DNA from: Micromonospora sp. WMMD812
Lineage (GTDB): Bacteria; Actinomycetota; Actinomycetes; Mycobacteriales; Micromonosporaceae
NCBI RefSeq assembly: GCF_027497215.1
Contig: NZ_CP114904.1
Coordinates: 4,052,001-4,116,000 of the forward strand
DNA length: 64,000 bases
Reading direction: 5' to 3'
Each line of letters begins with the position of its first letter. Within the stretch, counting starts at the first letter, position 1. Position numbers and translations under genes: made by a program. Below are positions 25,430-34,303 of the stretch, in pieces. The notes beneath the pieces are model-generated. The model did not search any database and was not told where the DNA came from. It saw only the letters and a program-made list of their open reading frames with translations.

Positions 25430-26005
25430 TCAGGCGCGCGCGCCCCAACTGGGCAGGATCGGGGGGAGATCGGCCAGGAGCGCCGACGAGCCGCGCGCCG
25501 ACGGGGCGGCGGCCGGGTCGTCGGCCTGCTGCCGGCCGTACTGGTCGGGGAGATCACCCCAGCCCCGGTAGGGCCGGGGCGAGTCCGCCGGCCGCGGTTC
25601 GGGGGTCTCTCCCGATGGCTGCCGCACCCGGCAGAGATGGGTCCAGTCCTGGCCCAGGTCGAACACGTAGGCGAAGGACGCGCCCACCGGAACGAGGTCG
25701 AGATGGCTGGTCCGGCCGTCGCGGGTGCCCGGGAAGGCCGGGCCGTCGCGCCAGGCCGACCAGCTGACGTCGGTGCCGTCCGGCAGCACGAACATGCGCA
25801 GGTGCGCGAGGTCCCAGCGGCCGAACGCGACGTCGATCGCCTCGGCCAACTGGGCGAAGGTGTGCCGTCTGCCGGCGAGGAAGACCCGGCCGGGACGCGG
25901 CCACCAGTCCCGGCCCCGCCCGGTCACCAGCTCGACCGAGATCGACAACGACGCGTCCGGCGGCGCGGGAAGCACGCCGCCGGACGGTCCGGCCTTAGGC
26001 CGCAC
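25430..26005 (-). CDS. Plasmid pRiA4b ORF-3-like family protein
   Basis: 191 residues. The family core is visible: RRHTFAQLAEAIDVAFGRWDLAHLRMFVLPDG, then HLDLVPVGASFAYVFDLGQDWTHLCRV, with conserved aromatic/acidic residues in place of the usual YDFGDxWxH. The C-terminal 60 residues are Pro/Ala-rich and end LLADLPPILPSWG. The family is widespread and of unknown function, found on plasmids and chromosomes. Its start overlaps the end of the next upstream gene by 11 bases, so the two are probably co-transcribed. A K+ role is suggested only by position. Confidence 0.85.
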   Translation of the reverse strand: MRPKAGPSGGVLPAPPDASLSISVELVTGRGRDWWPRPGRVFLAGRRHTFAQLAEAIDVAFGRWDLAHLRMFVLPDGTDVSWSAWRDGPAFPGTRDGRTSHLDLVPVGASFAYVFDLGQDWTHLCRVRQPSGETPEPRPADSPRPYRGWGDLPDQYGRQQADDPAAAPSARGSSALLADLPPILPSWGARA

Positions 26006-26480
26006 GGTGCAACCCGGCGGGACCGTCCGGCGGCGCGACCACCGGCTGGGTGGTCGACGGCAGGGGGCGGGGCACGACGGTCGGGGCCGGACTCGGCGAC
26101 GGCCCCGGTGCCGGCACGGACGAGCGCATGTGGCGGTAACCGGTCCCCAGCGCGGCGGCGAACCCGATCACGGCGGTGTAGGCCCAGGCGGAGGTGGACG
26201 TGTCGACGAGTTCGCCGAACTGGTTGACCAGGAACCCGATGAAGGTCAGCGCGCCCAGCACGGTCACCGCGGCCACCGCCCGCAGGTCCGGTACGACGGC
26301 GGCGAACCCGCCGACGGCGATCGCCACCACGAGCAGCCGCCCGGGCAGATCGACCGGCGGGAAGAGCGCCGCCGCCAGCAGCGTCGCACCGATCACCAGC
26401 AGGGCACCGACCGCGATGTTGATCCCGGTCGGGGTCCGACAGTCCTCCGTCCCGGTTGCCCGGTCATGATCGCCGCTCAC
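25995..26480 (-). CDS. Small integral membrane protein (four helices, KdpD-transmembrane-like)
   Basis: 161 residues from GTG 26480 (GGAGG 7 bases upstream). Four hydrophobic helices: INIAVGALLVIGATLLAAALF, RLLVVAIAVGGFAAVV, VAAVTVLGALTFIGFLVNQFG and SAWAYTAVIGFAAALGTGY. A Pro/Ser-rich cytoplasmic tail of ~50 residues follows. The helix lengths and the loop after helix 3 resemble DUF4118/KdpD membrane domains, but no catalytic part is present; this likeness is weak. It sits between kdp and kimA. Confidence 0.75.
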   Translation of the reverse strand: MSGDHDRATGTEDCRTPTGINIAVGALLVIGATLLAAALFPPVDLPGRLLVVAIAVGGFAAVVPDLRAVAAVTVLGALTFIGFLVNQFGELVDTSTSAWAYTAVIGFAAALGTGYRHMRSSVPAPGPSPSPAPTVVPRPLPSTTQPVVAPPDGPAGLHRAA

Positions 26481-26576
26481 GGCACGCCTCCGCCGAACGC
26501 GAGCCCGCCGTCCGGGCCCGTACGTCGCCATACCAATCCGGCGGCCGGGCCACCGTCGATGGTTTTCACGCACCCG

Positions 26577-26602
26577 TGACGCCGGAAGCGGATTTCTTGA
26601 CG
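26577..26602 (+). promoter_or_regulatory. Candidate K+-regulon element upstream of kimA (copy 2)
   Basis: TGACG (26577-26581), 11 bases, TTTCTTGACG (26593-26602): identical layout and identical 3' decamer to the element at 25336. CCATAACGC follows at 26606-26614. It is about 130 bases before the KimA-like gene start and in the same orientation as that gene. Confidence 0.5.
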
Positions 26603-26732
26603 GCGCCATAACGCCGGTTCACCACGCGCGGCGGAGCGCCGGACGGCCGGCGTGAAAGTGCCGTACGTATTCGCGGCCGCGCCGTAAAGAACATGTATCG
26701 GAGGAGGAACTGGCCATCCCGCGCGGCGCATC

Positions 26733-28664
26733 GTGAGTCGCATGGTCAGCTCTCTCACCCCGCCCGGCACCGAGGCCGAGGAACCCCGCCGCCCGACCAC
26801 CCCACCACCGGGTGCCGCCACCCCCGGCGGTCGCCGGTGGCCGGTCGGCCGACGGGACCGCAACACGGCGGGCCGGGATCGGCTATCCGTGTCGGGCGGC
26901 CTGGCCGCGCTCTCGCTGGACGCGATGGCGTCGGTCTCGTACGGCCCGGAGGCGATCGTGCTGGTGCTCGCCGCCGCGGGCGGCGCCGGCCTGGGCCTCA
27001 CCCTGCCGGTCACCCTGGCGATCGCCGGCCTGCTCGCGGTGCTCGTGCTCTCCTACCGGCAGGTGATCGCCTCGTTCCCCGACGGCGGCGGCGCCTACGC
27101 CGTCGCTAAGCGGCACCTGTCCCGGCGTACCAGCCTTGTCGCGGCGGCCTCCCTCGTGGTCGACTACGTGCTGAACGTGGCCGTGTCGGTCGCCGCCGGC
27201 GTCGCCGCGCTGACCTCGGCCTTCCCGGCGCTGCTGCCGTACACCGTGCAGCTCTGCCTGGGCGTGCTGGTGCTGATCACCGCCGTCAACCTGCGCGGCA
27301 TCGCGGCCAGCGCCCGGGCGTTCATCGTGCCCACCGCGATCTTCGTCGGCGCGATCTTCACGGTGATCGTCGCGGGTCTGCTGCGGAGCGAACCGGCGCA
27401 CCTGAGCGAGGCGGCTCCGGCCGCCGGGCCGCTACAGGCGGTCGGTGCGCTGCTGCTGCTCAAGGCCTTCGCCAACGGCTGCGCCGCGCTGACCGGCGTG
27501 GAGGCGATCGCGAACGCGGTCCCGTCGTTCCGCGAGCCCGCCGTCCGACGCGCCCAGCGGGCCGAGGTCGCGCTCGGCGCCCTGCTCGGCGTCATGCTGA
27601 TCGGTCTGGCCACGCTGATCGGGCGATTCCAGCTTCACCCCGTCGAGGGGGTGACCGTCCTGGCCCAGCTCACCGACGCCGCGCTGGGGCACGGGGTCGG
27701 CTTCTACGTCGTGCAGTTCGCCACCATGGTGCTGCTCGCGCTGGCCGCGAACACGTCGTTCGGTGGGCTCCCGGTGCTGGCCCGGCTGCTGGCCGAGGAC
27801 AACTACCTGCCCCACGTGTTCGCCCTGCGCGCCCGCCGCCAGGTGCACCGCTACGGCGTCCTGGTGCTGTCCGCGGTCGCCGGTGTGCTGCTGGTGGCCG
27901 CGAACGGCCAGATGAACACGCTCGTCCCGCTCTTCGCGATCGGCGTCTTCGTCGGCTTCACCATCGCCCAGTACGGGATGGTCCGGCACTGGCTGCTCGA
28001 ACGCGGTCAGGGCTGGCGGTGGAAGCTGGCGCTCAACGGCTTCGGCGCCGTGCTGACCTTCGCCGCCGCCATCGTCACCACCGCCAGCAAGCTCTCCGAG
28101 GGCGCCTGGCTCATCGTGCTCACCCTGCCGCTGCTGGTGTTCGGCTTCGAGTGGGTGCACCGGGCGTACCAGCGCTTCGGCGTGAGCCTCCGGCTCGGCC
28201 AGACGCCCGCCCCGCCCCGGCCCGGGCCGTCGGTGGTGGTCGTCCCGGTCGGCGACGTCTCCGAGTTGACCCGGCGGGCCCTGGCCGCCGCGCTGTCCCT
28301 GGGCGACGAGGTCACCGCGGTCCACGTCACGTACGCGGACGAGCCGGGCTCCGCGGACCGGTTCCGCGGGAGGTGGGAGGCCTGGCACCCGGATGTGCCG
28401 GTGGCGGTCGTCGAGTCGACCGACCGGGACCTGGGCCGGCCGGTGGTCGAGCACCTCCGGCGGCACTACCCGGGACGGCACGTGTTCGTGGTCATCCCGG
28501 AGGTCGCGCCGCAGCGGCGGTGGGAGCGGATCCTGCGGAACAACCGCGGTGCCGTGCTGGAGCGGGCGGTCCGCCGGGACAGTGACGCGATCGTCTGCCG
28601 GATGCGCTTCCCGGTGCCCGCGCCGAATCGAGTCGCGCCCACGGACGCTCCGGCCGGGGCGTGA
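26733..28664 (+). CDS. kimA: KimA-like APC-family potassium importer
   Basis: 643 residues, 12 membrane helices plus a soluble C-terminal Usp-like domain (about 490-620, PSVVVVPVGDVSELTRRALAAALSLGDEVTAVHV). The signature LAALSLDAMASVSYGPEAIVLVLAAAG and FPDGGGAYAVAKRHLSRRTSLVAAASLVVDYVLNVAVSVAAGVAAL match the KimA/KUP-type APC branch that imports K+ with H+ and is inhibited by c-di-AMP in Bacillus. Start: GTG 26733, with ATG 26742 an alternative; the strong GGAGGAGG at 26699 is too far away to decide. It shares an upstream element with kdp. Confidence 0.85.
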   Translation: MSRMVSSLTPPGTEAEEPRRPTTPPPGAATPGGRRWPVGRRDRNTAGRDRLSVSGGLAALSLDAMASVSYGPEAIVLVLAAAGGAGLGLTLPVTLAIAGLLAVLVLSYRQVIASFPDGGGAYAVAKRHLSRRTSLVAAASLVVDYVLNVAVSVAAGVAALTSAFPALLPYTVQLCLGVLVLITAVNLRGIAASARAFIVPTAIFVGAIFTVIVAGLLRSEPAHLSEAAPAAGPLQAVGALLLLKAFANGCAALTGVEAIANAVPSFREPAVRRAQRAEVALGALLGVMLIGLATLIGRFQLHPVEGVTVLAQLTDAALGHGVGFYVVQFATMVLLALAANTSFGGLPVLARLLAEDNYLPHVFALRARRQVHRYGVLVLSAVAGVLLVAANGQMNTLVPLFAIGVFVGFTIAQYGMVRHWLLERGQGWRWKLALNGFGAVLTFAAAIVTTASKLSEGAWLIVLTLPLLVFGFEWVHRAYQRFGVSLRLGQTPAPPRPGPSVVVVPVGDVSELTRRALAAALSLGDEVTAVHVTYADEPGSADRFRGRWEAWHPDVPVAVVESTDRDLGRPVVEHLRRHYPGRHVFVVIPEVAPQRRWERILRNNRGAVLERAVRRDSDAIVCRMRFPVPAPNRVAPTDAPAGA

Positions 28665-28770
28665 CACCCGGCCCTGGTGGGTGGACGCCCTTTCGGCCGC
28701 CGGCACACGGCCGCCCCGGGCGCGTTCCGGATCTGTTGACACACCGCGGGGCGGGCACGAGGGTGGGGCC

Positions 28771-29931
28771 ATGCCGACGCCCGACCGCCACCCCTCGCCC
28801 TGGCGTGAGCCGGAGCACGACGACCTGGCCGACCTCGCCCGCACCTTCTTCACGAAGGAAGTGCTGCCGCACGCCGACCGACTGGCCGCCCAGGGGCACC
28901 CGGACCGCGAGCACTACCGCCGCGCCGGCGAGCTGGGCCTGCTCGGTCTCTCCGTGCCGGAGCAGTACGGCGGCGGGGGCGGCGGCTTCACCCACGAGGC
29001 GGTCGTGCTGCAGGAGCAGGCGTACGCCGGGGAGGCCAGCCTGGGCCTGGCCGTCCACAGCGGCATCGTCACCGGCTACCTGGTGGCGTACGGCAGCGAC
29101 GAACAGAAGCGGCGCTGGCTGCCCGGGCTGTGCAGCGGCGAGTTGGTCGGGGCCATCGCGATGACCGAGCCGGACGGCGGCTCGGACCTCCAGGCGATGC
29201 GCACCCGCGCGGTGCGCGACGGCGACGACTACGTGGTGACCGGGGCGAAGACCTTCATCAGCAACGGTGGCCTCGCCGACCTGATCATCGTGGCCGTCAA
29301 GACCGACCCGGAGCAGCGCGCGGCCGGCATCTCGCTGCTCGTCTGCGACGTGAGCGGCGATCCCGAGGGCTTCCGCCGCGGCCGGCTGCTCGCCAAGATC
29401 GGGCTGCACGCCAACGACACCGCGGAGCTGTTCTTCGACGGGCTCCGGGTGCCCGCCGCGAACCTGCTCGGCGACGCCGAGGGGCTCGGCTTCGTCCAGC
29501 TCATGCAGCAGCTCCCGCAGGAGCGGCTGGTGCTCGCCGTGGGCGCGGTGGCCGCGATGGAGCGGGCCGTCGAGCTGACCGTGGCGTACACCAAGGCGCG
29601 CACCGCGTTCGGCAAGCCGCTGCTCGGGCACCAGAACACCCGGATGGTGCTCGCCGAGTGCGCCACCCGGGCCCGCACCGGGCGGGTCTTCCTGGACGAC
29701 TGCGTCGCCCGGCACGCCCGGGGCGAGCTGGACGTGGCGACCGCCGCGATGGCCAAGTACTGGCTGACCGAGGGGCAGTGCGAGGTGATCGACCGGTGCC
29801 TGCAACTGTTCGGCGGCTACGGCTACACCACCGAGTACCCGATCGCCCGGATGTACGCCGACGCCCGGGCCCAGAAGATCTACGGCGGCACCAACGAGAT
29901 CATGAAGGAGCTGATCGCGCGTGCCCTCTGA
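28771..29931 (+). CDS. Acyl-CoA dehydrogenase
   Basis: 386 residues. Standard three-domain ACAD: N-terminal helices ([20 protein letters not shown]), FAD/substrate loop [57 protein letters not shown] helix, [58 protein letters not shown]. The Glu of GGTNEIM is the catalytic base of medium/short-chain enzymes. It oxidises an acyl-CoA to the enoyl-CoA and passes electrons to ETF. Its stop lies 11 bases inside the start of the racemase gene, so they act together, probably in branched fatty-acid breakdown. Confidence 0.95.
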   Translation: MPTPDRHPSPWREPEHDDLADLARTFFTKEVLPHADRLAAQGHPDREHYRRAGELGLLGLSVPEQYGGGGGGFTHEAVVLQEQAYAGEASLGLAVHSGIVTGYLVAYGSDEQKRRWLPGLCSGELVGAIAMTEPDGGSDLQAMRTRAVRDGDDYVVTGAKTFISNGGLADLIIVAVKTDPEQRAAGISLLVCDVSGDPEGFRRGRLLAKIGLHANDTAELFFDGLRVPAANLLGDAEGLGFVQLMQQLPQERLVLAVGAVAAMERAVELTVAYTKARTAFGKPLLGHQNTRMVLAECATRARTGRVFLDDCVARHARGELDVATAAMAKYWLTEGQCEVIDRCLQLFGGYGYTTEYPIARMYADARAQKIYGGTNEIMKELIARAL

Positions 29932-31147
29932 CGGCGGTCCAGGACCGGTCCCGGCCGGGTCGGGCCCAGTCGGGTCGGGGGCGGACGGGCCCGGTGTGGG
30001 CGGCGGGGCTCTTGTGGGCGGTGGGGCTCCTGTGACCGGCGGGCCGCTCGCTGGGGTACGGGTGGTCGAGCTGGCCAGCCTCGCCCCCGCCCCGTTCGGC
30101 TGCATGGTGCTCGCCGACCTCGGCGCCGACGTGGTCCGCGTCGACCGGCCCGGTGGCCCCGCCGCCGGCCGGCTCGCCGCGCCGCCGGGCGGCCCGTTGC
30201 AGCGCGGCCGGCGGGTCACCGCGCTGGACCTGAAGTCGCCAGACGGGGTGGCGGACCTGCTTCGCCTGGTGGAGCGCGCGGACGTGCTCGTCGAGGCGTT
30301 CCGGCCGGGGGTGGCCGAGCGGCTCGGCTTCGGGCCGGAGACCTGCCGGGCCCACAACCCCCGACTGGTGTACGCCCGAATGACCGGCTGGGGGCAGGAC
30401 GGCCCGCTGGCGCCCCGGGCCGGGCACGACATCGACTACATCGCCGTGGCCGGCGCGCTGGAGCCGCTGGGCCGGGCCGACGAGCGTCCACACGCGCCGT
30501 TGAACCTGATCGGGGACTTCGCCGGTGGCGGGATGCTGCTCGCCGTCGGCGTGCTCGCCGCGCTGCTCGAACGGGAACGCTCCGGCGTCGGGCAGGTGGT
30601 GGACGCCGCCATGGTCGACGGCTCCGCGCTGCTCACCGCGTTTCTGCACGGAATGCTCGGCACCGGTCTCTGGTCCGCGGGGCGTGGGCGCAACCTGCTC
30701 GACGGCGGGGCGCCGTTCTACGACACGTACCGCACCGCCGACGGCGGTTTCGTGGCGGTCGGGGCGCTGGAGCCGGCGTTCTACGCCGCCCTCCTCACCG
30801 GCCTGGGCCTGGCCGACGACCCCGACCTGCCGGCCCAGTACGACCCGGCGGGCTGGGACGAGCTGCGCCGCCGGTTCGCGGACCGGTTCGCGACCCGGAC
30901 CCGGGACGAGTGGACGGCCGTCTTCGCCGACCTGGACGCCTGCGTGGCGCCGGTACTCGCCCCGGCCGAGGCGCACCGGCACCCGCACAACGCCGCCCGG
31001 GGCACCTTCGTCGAGGTCGGCGGGGAGGTCCAGCCAGCCCCGGCGCCCCGGTTCGGGCGTACGCCGGCGGCACCGCCGACCCCGGCGCCCGACCCGGACC
31101 GGGAGTTGCTGCCCGTGTCGACGGTGATCGAGGAGTGGTCGGCCTGA
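29921..31147 (+). CDS. Alpha-methylacyl-CoA racemase (CaiB/BaiF family)
   Basis: 408 residues from GTG 29921. GTG 30032 would remove a Gly/Pro-rich 37-residue head and give the usual length (371). Core: LAGVRVVELASLAPAPFGCMVLADLGADVVRVDRP, AGHDIDYIAVAGALEP, NLIGDFAGGG, VVDAAMVDGSALL and LLDGGAPFYDTYRTADGGFVAVGALEP. The His of GHDIDY and the Asp of GDFAGG are exactly 30 residues apart, as His126 and Asp156 in the M. tuberculosis racemase MCR. It converts (2R)- to (2S)-methylacyl-CoA before beta-oxidation, supplying the neighbouring dehydrogenase. Confidence 0.93.
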   Translation: MPSDGGPGPVPAGSGPVGSGADGPGVGGGALVGGGAPVTGGPLAGVRVVELASLAPAPFGCMVLADLGADVVRVDRPGGPAAGRLAAPPGGPLQRGRRVTALDLKSPDGVADLLRLVERADVLVEAFRPGVAERLGFGPETCRAHNPRLVYARMTGWGQDGPLAPRAGHDIDYIAVAGALEPLGRADERPHAPLNLIGDFAGGGMLLAVGVLAALLERERSGVGQVVDAAMVDGSALLTAFLHGMLGTGLWSAGRGRNLLDGGAPFYDTYRTADGGFVAVGALEPAFYAALLTGLGLADDPDLPAQYDPAGWDELRRRFADRFATRTRDEWTAVFADLDACVAPVLAPAEAHRHPHNAARGTFVEVGGEVQPAPAPRFGRTPAAPPTPAPDPDRELLPVSTVIEEWSA

Positions 31148-31221
31148 CCCGCTGAGCAGATCTTGGTTGGAAACGGCCCCTGGAGGGGCCGTTTCCAACC
31201 AAGATCCCGGCGGTCAGCGGG
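31148..31221. terminator. Long perfect hairpin between convergent genes
   Basis: Arms 31159-31180 and 31185-31206 are perfect 22-base complements around TGGA. Outside them CCCGCTGA (31148-31155) pairs with TCAGCGGG (31214-31221), which includes the stop of the dctA-like gene. It serves as a bidirectional terminator and may also be a copy of a dispersed repeat. Confidence 0.8.
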
Positions 31222-32608
31222 TTGCGGTGACCGGTTCCGGGGTCGGGGTGGCGGGGGTGGTGAGGGTGGGGTCTGGGTCGGGCTCGTCGTGGTGGTCGTC
31301 GAGCATGGTGGCCTCGTCGAACGGCAGTTCGCCGGCGAGCACCGCCTGGGCCTGGTCCCGGTCGAACTCGCCGGTCCAGCGGCCGACCAGGACGGTGGCG
31401 ACCGCGTTGCCGGCGAAGTTGGTCAACGCCCGCGCCTCGGACATGAACCGGTCGATGCCCACGATGAGGCCGACGCCGTCCACCAGGTCCGGGCGGTGCG
31501 ACTGGAGGCCGCCGGCCAGGGTGGCGAGGCCCGCGCCGGTGATGCCGGCCGCACCCTTCGAGGCGATGATCATGAAGACGAGCAGCGAGATCTGCTCGCC
31601 GACCGACAGCGGGTCGCCCATCGCCGAGGCGATGAAGAGCGAGGCCATGGTCAGGTAGATCGCGGTGCCGTCCAGGTTGAACGAGTACCCGGTCGGCACC
31701 GTGATGCCGACCACCGGCTTGCTGACCCCGAAGTGCTCCATCTTGGCGATCAGCCGGGGCAGCGCCGACTCCGACGAGGAGGTCGACACGATCAGCAGGA
31801 ACTCGCGGCCCAGGTAGCGCAGCAGCGAGAAGATCGAGATCCGGGCGACCAGCCACAGCATCGCGCCGAGCACCACCAGCACGAAGATCAGACACGTCGC
31901 GTAGAAGCCCAGCATGATCTGCGCCAGGCTCTTCAACGCGTCCACGCCGGTCGCGCCGACCACGGCGGCGATCGCGCCGAACGCACCGACCGGCGCCAGC
32001 CACATGATCATGGTGAGGATCTTGAAGACCAGCCGCTGGATCGTGCCGACGGCCCGCAGCACCGGCTCGCCCCGCCTGCCCATGCCCTGGACGGCGAAGC
32101 CGACCAGCAGGGCGACCAGCAGGGTCTGGAGCACCTCGCCGCCGGTCAGCGCCGAGAGCAGCGACGTCGGGATGATGCCGAGCAGGAAGTCGACGGTCCC
32201 CTGGCTCTCGGTGCCGGCGGCCTTCTGACCGGCCTCGGCCAGCTCGTTGCTCAGCTGCAGTCCGGCGCCGGGGTGGATCAGGTTGCCGACCACCAGGCCG
32301 ATGGCCAGCGCGACGGTCGACATGATCAGGAAGTAGCCGAGCGCCAGGCCGCCGACCTTGCCGACCTTGGCGGCCTGCCGGACGGAGCCGACGCCGAGCA
32401 CGATGGTGCAGAAGATGACCGGGCTGATCATCATCTTGATCAGCGCGACGAAGCCGGTGCCCAGGGGCTTGAGCTCCTGCGCCACGTCGGGTGCGACGAA
32501 GCCGAGGACGATGCCCGCCAGGACAGCGACGATCACCGCGAGGTAGAGGAGATGGGTGCGGTCCCGCCGGGGCCGCGTGGCCGGTGTGCTGGTGGTGGGG
32601 GTCTGCAT
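31214..32608 (-). CDS. dctA: DctA-type C4-dicarboxylate:cation symporter (DAACS family)
   Basis: 464 residues from ATG 32608; no strong Shine-Dalgarno sequence. Eight helices plus two re-entrant loops. HP1 loop STSSSESALPRLIAKME (SSSS-type), NLDGTAIYLTMASLFIA (NMDGT-like cation/substrate site) and the ASKGAAGITGAGLATLAGGL HP2 loop are all present, with VGIDRFMSEARALTNFAGNAVATVLVGRWTGEFD after it. The C-terminus is a 45-residue Asp/Pro tail. It is divergent from the CitA/DcuS-type sensor kinase at 32714, which fits C4-dicarboxylate-induced uptake. Confidence 0.95.
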   Translation of the reverse strand: MQTPTTSTPATRPRRDRTHLLYLAVIVAVLAGIVLGFVAPDVAQELKPLGTGFVALIKMMISPVIFCTIVLGVGSVRQAAKVGKVGGLALGYFLIMSTVALAIGLVVGNLIHPGAGLQLSNELAEAGQKAAGTESQGTVDFLLGIIPTSLLSALTGGEVLQTLLVALLVGFAVQGMGRRGEPVLRAVGTIQRLVFKILTMIMWLAPVGAFGAIAAVVGATGVDALKSLAQIMLGFYATCLIFVLVVLGAMLWLVARISIFSLLRYLGREFLLIVSTSSSESALPRLIAKMEHFGVSKPVVGITVPTGYSFNLDGTAIYLTMASLFIASAMGDPLSVGEQISLLVFMIIASKGAAGITGAGLATLAGGLQSHRPDLVDGVGLIVGIDRFMSEARALTNFAGNAVATVLVGRWTGEFDRDQAQAVLAGELPFDEATMLDDHHDEPDPDPTLTTPATPTPEPVTATR

Positions 32609-32713
32609 GGCTGAGACTGTGGCGCAGATCTCAACCGGAATCAGCCTTGCGTTCATTCTGTTCACCGACCTGAACTGTCGGCGAACCAGGGTGACCCGTC
32701 ACGACGAGGAGAC

Positions 32714-34303
32714 ATGACCGGACGGAAGTGGAGCATCGCCGGGCAGCTGTTCGCCCTCCAGGTCGTGGTGGTCACGCTGCTCGTGGCGGCCGCCACCGCG
32801 GGGGTCGCCCTGGTTGCCCGCGCCGACGCCCGGGCAGCGGCCCGCGAGGAGGTGCTCGCGGTGGCCGAGACGGTCGCCCGCTCGCCGCAGGTGGCCGCCG
32901 CGCTGCGCACCCCACGCCCGTCGGCCACCCTCCAGCCGTACGCCGAGTCGATCCGGGCCGCCACGAGAACGGACTTCGTGGTGGTGATGACCCCGGACCG
33001 GACCCGCCACTCGCACACGGACCCGGCGCAGATCGGCCGGCCGTTCATCGGCGAGATCGGCCCGGCGCTGGCCGGGGAACCGTTCACCGTGGTCAACACC
33101 GGCACGCTCGGCGAGTCGGTCCGGGCGGTGGTGCCGGTACGCGAGTCGGACGGCACGGTCGTCGGGCTGGTGTCGGTCGGCATCACCACCGAGGCGATCA
33201 ACCGGGAACTGCTCGACAGGTCCCCGCTGCTGCTCGTCGGCACCGCCGCCGCGCTGGCTCTGGCCGCCGCCGGGTCCTGGCTGCTCAGCCGGCGGCTGCG
33301 CCGGCAGACCCACGGTCTCGGCCCGGTGCAGATGACGCGGATGTACGAGTACTACGACGCGGTGCTGCACTCGGTCGGCGAGGGGCTGGTGGTGATCGGG
33401 CCGGACCGGCGGATCGGCCTGATCAACGACGAGGGCCGCCGCCTGCTCGGGCTGCCCGCCGACGCGCCGCTGGTCGACCGGCCGGTGACCGAGGTCGACC
33501 TGCCGGCCGCCCTGACCGAGCTGATCACGTCGGGCCGGGCCGCCCGGGACGAGCTGATCCTGACCGCCGACCGCGCGCTGGTCGCCAACCTCCGGCCGAC
33601 CGGTGCCGATGGCCGGGCCCTCGGCACCGTGCTGACCCTGCGCGACCACACCGACCTGCGTGCGCTGACCAGCGAGCTGGACTCGGTCCGCGGGCTCACC
33701 GAGGCGCTCCGGTCACAGGCGCACGAGGCCGCGAACCGGCTGCACACCGTGCTCACCATGGTCGAGCTGGGCCGCACCGAGGAGGCCGTCCGGCTCGCCA
33801 CCCGGGAGCTGGCACTGGCCCAACAGCTCACCGACCAGGTCGTCGGCGCGATCACCGAGCCGGCGCTGGCCGCGCTGCTGCTCGGCAAGTCGGCGCAGGC
33901 CGCCGAGCGGGGCGTCGAGCTGACCGTCGACCCGTCCTCCCGGCTCGACGTCGGCACCCTGCCCGCCGGGGACCTGCTCACCGTCGTGGGCAACCTCGTC
34001 GACAACGCGCTGGAGGCGGTCGCGTCCGGTGAACCGCCCCGCCGGGTCCGGGTGTACGTGGCCGAGACGGCCGGCGAGGTGCTGGTCGAGGTGACCGACA
34101 GCGGCTCGGGGCTCCCGACCGACCGGGTCGCCGACGCGTTCCGCCGAGGCTGGTCCACCAAGGCCAGCGGGCGAGGTCTCGGGCTCGCCCTGGTCGCCCA
34201 GGTGCTGGCCCGGCACGGCGGCCGGCACGAGGTGGCGACCGGCGCGGAGGGCGGGACGGTGTTCCGGGTCCGGCTGCCGGTCCCGGCGGGGCGGCCGACA
34301 TGA
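32714..34303 (+). CDS. CitA/DcuS-family sensor histidine kinase
   Basis: 529 residues. Membrane helix (LFALQVVVVTLLVAAATAGVALVA), an extracytoplasmic PDC/PAS domain (about 45-170, FVVVMTPDRTRHSHTDPAQIGRPF), a second helix, and a cytoplasmic PAS (YYDAVLHSVGEGLVVIGPDRRIGLINDEGRRLLGLPA). A kinase core follows: H-box LRSQAHEAANRLHTVLTMVELG, NLVDNALEAV, DSGSGLP, GRGLGLALVAQVLARHGG. Dicarboxylate or citrate sensing is typical of this family; linkage to dctA supports C4-dicarboxylates. ATGA overlap with its regulator. SD GACGAGGAGA. Confidence 0.94.
   Translation: MTGRKWSIAGQLFALQVVVVTLLVAAATAGVALVARADARAAAREEVLAVAETVARSPQVAAALRTPRPSATLQPYAESIRAATRTDFVVVMTPDRTRHSHTDPAQIGRPFIGEIGPALAGEPFTVVNTGTLGESVRAVVPVRESDGTVVGLVSVGITTEAINRELLDRSPLLLVGTAAALALAAAGSWLLSRRLRRQTHGLGPVQMTRMYEYYDAVLHSVGEGLVVIGPDRRIGLINDEGRRLLGLPADAPLVDRPVTEVDLPAALTELITSGRAARDELILTADRALVANLRPTGADGRALGTVLTLRDHTDLRALTSELDSVRGLTEALRSQAHEAANRLHTVLTMVELGRTEEAVRLATRELALAQQLTDQVVGAITEPALAALLLGKSAQAAERGVELTVDPSSRLDVGTLPAGDLLTVVGNLVDNALEAVASGEPPRRVRVYVAETAGEVLVEVTDSGSGLPTDRVADAFRRGWSTKASGRGLGLALVAQVLARHGGRHEVATGAEGGTVFRVRLPVPAGRPT

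Noticed and set aside
26693..27109. ORF from ATG 26693 behind GGAGGAGG
   Set aside because: Shadow of the KimA-like gene in another frame; the strong purine tract is inside it and not well placed for the real start.
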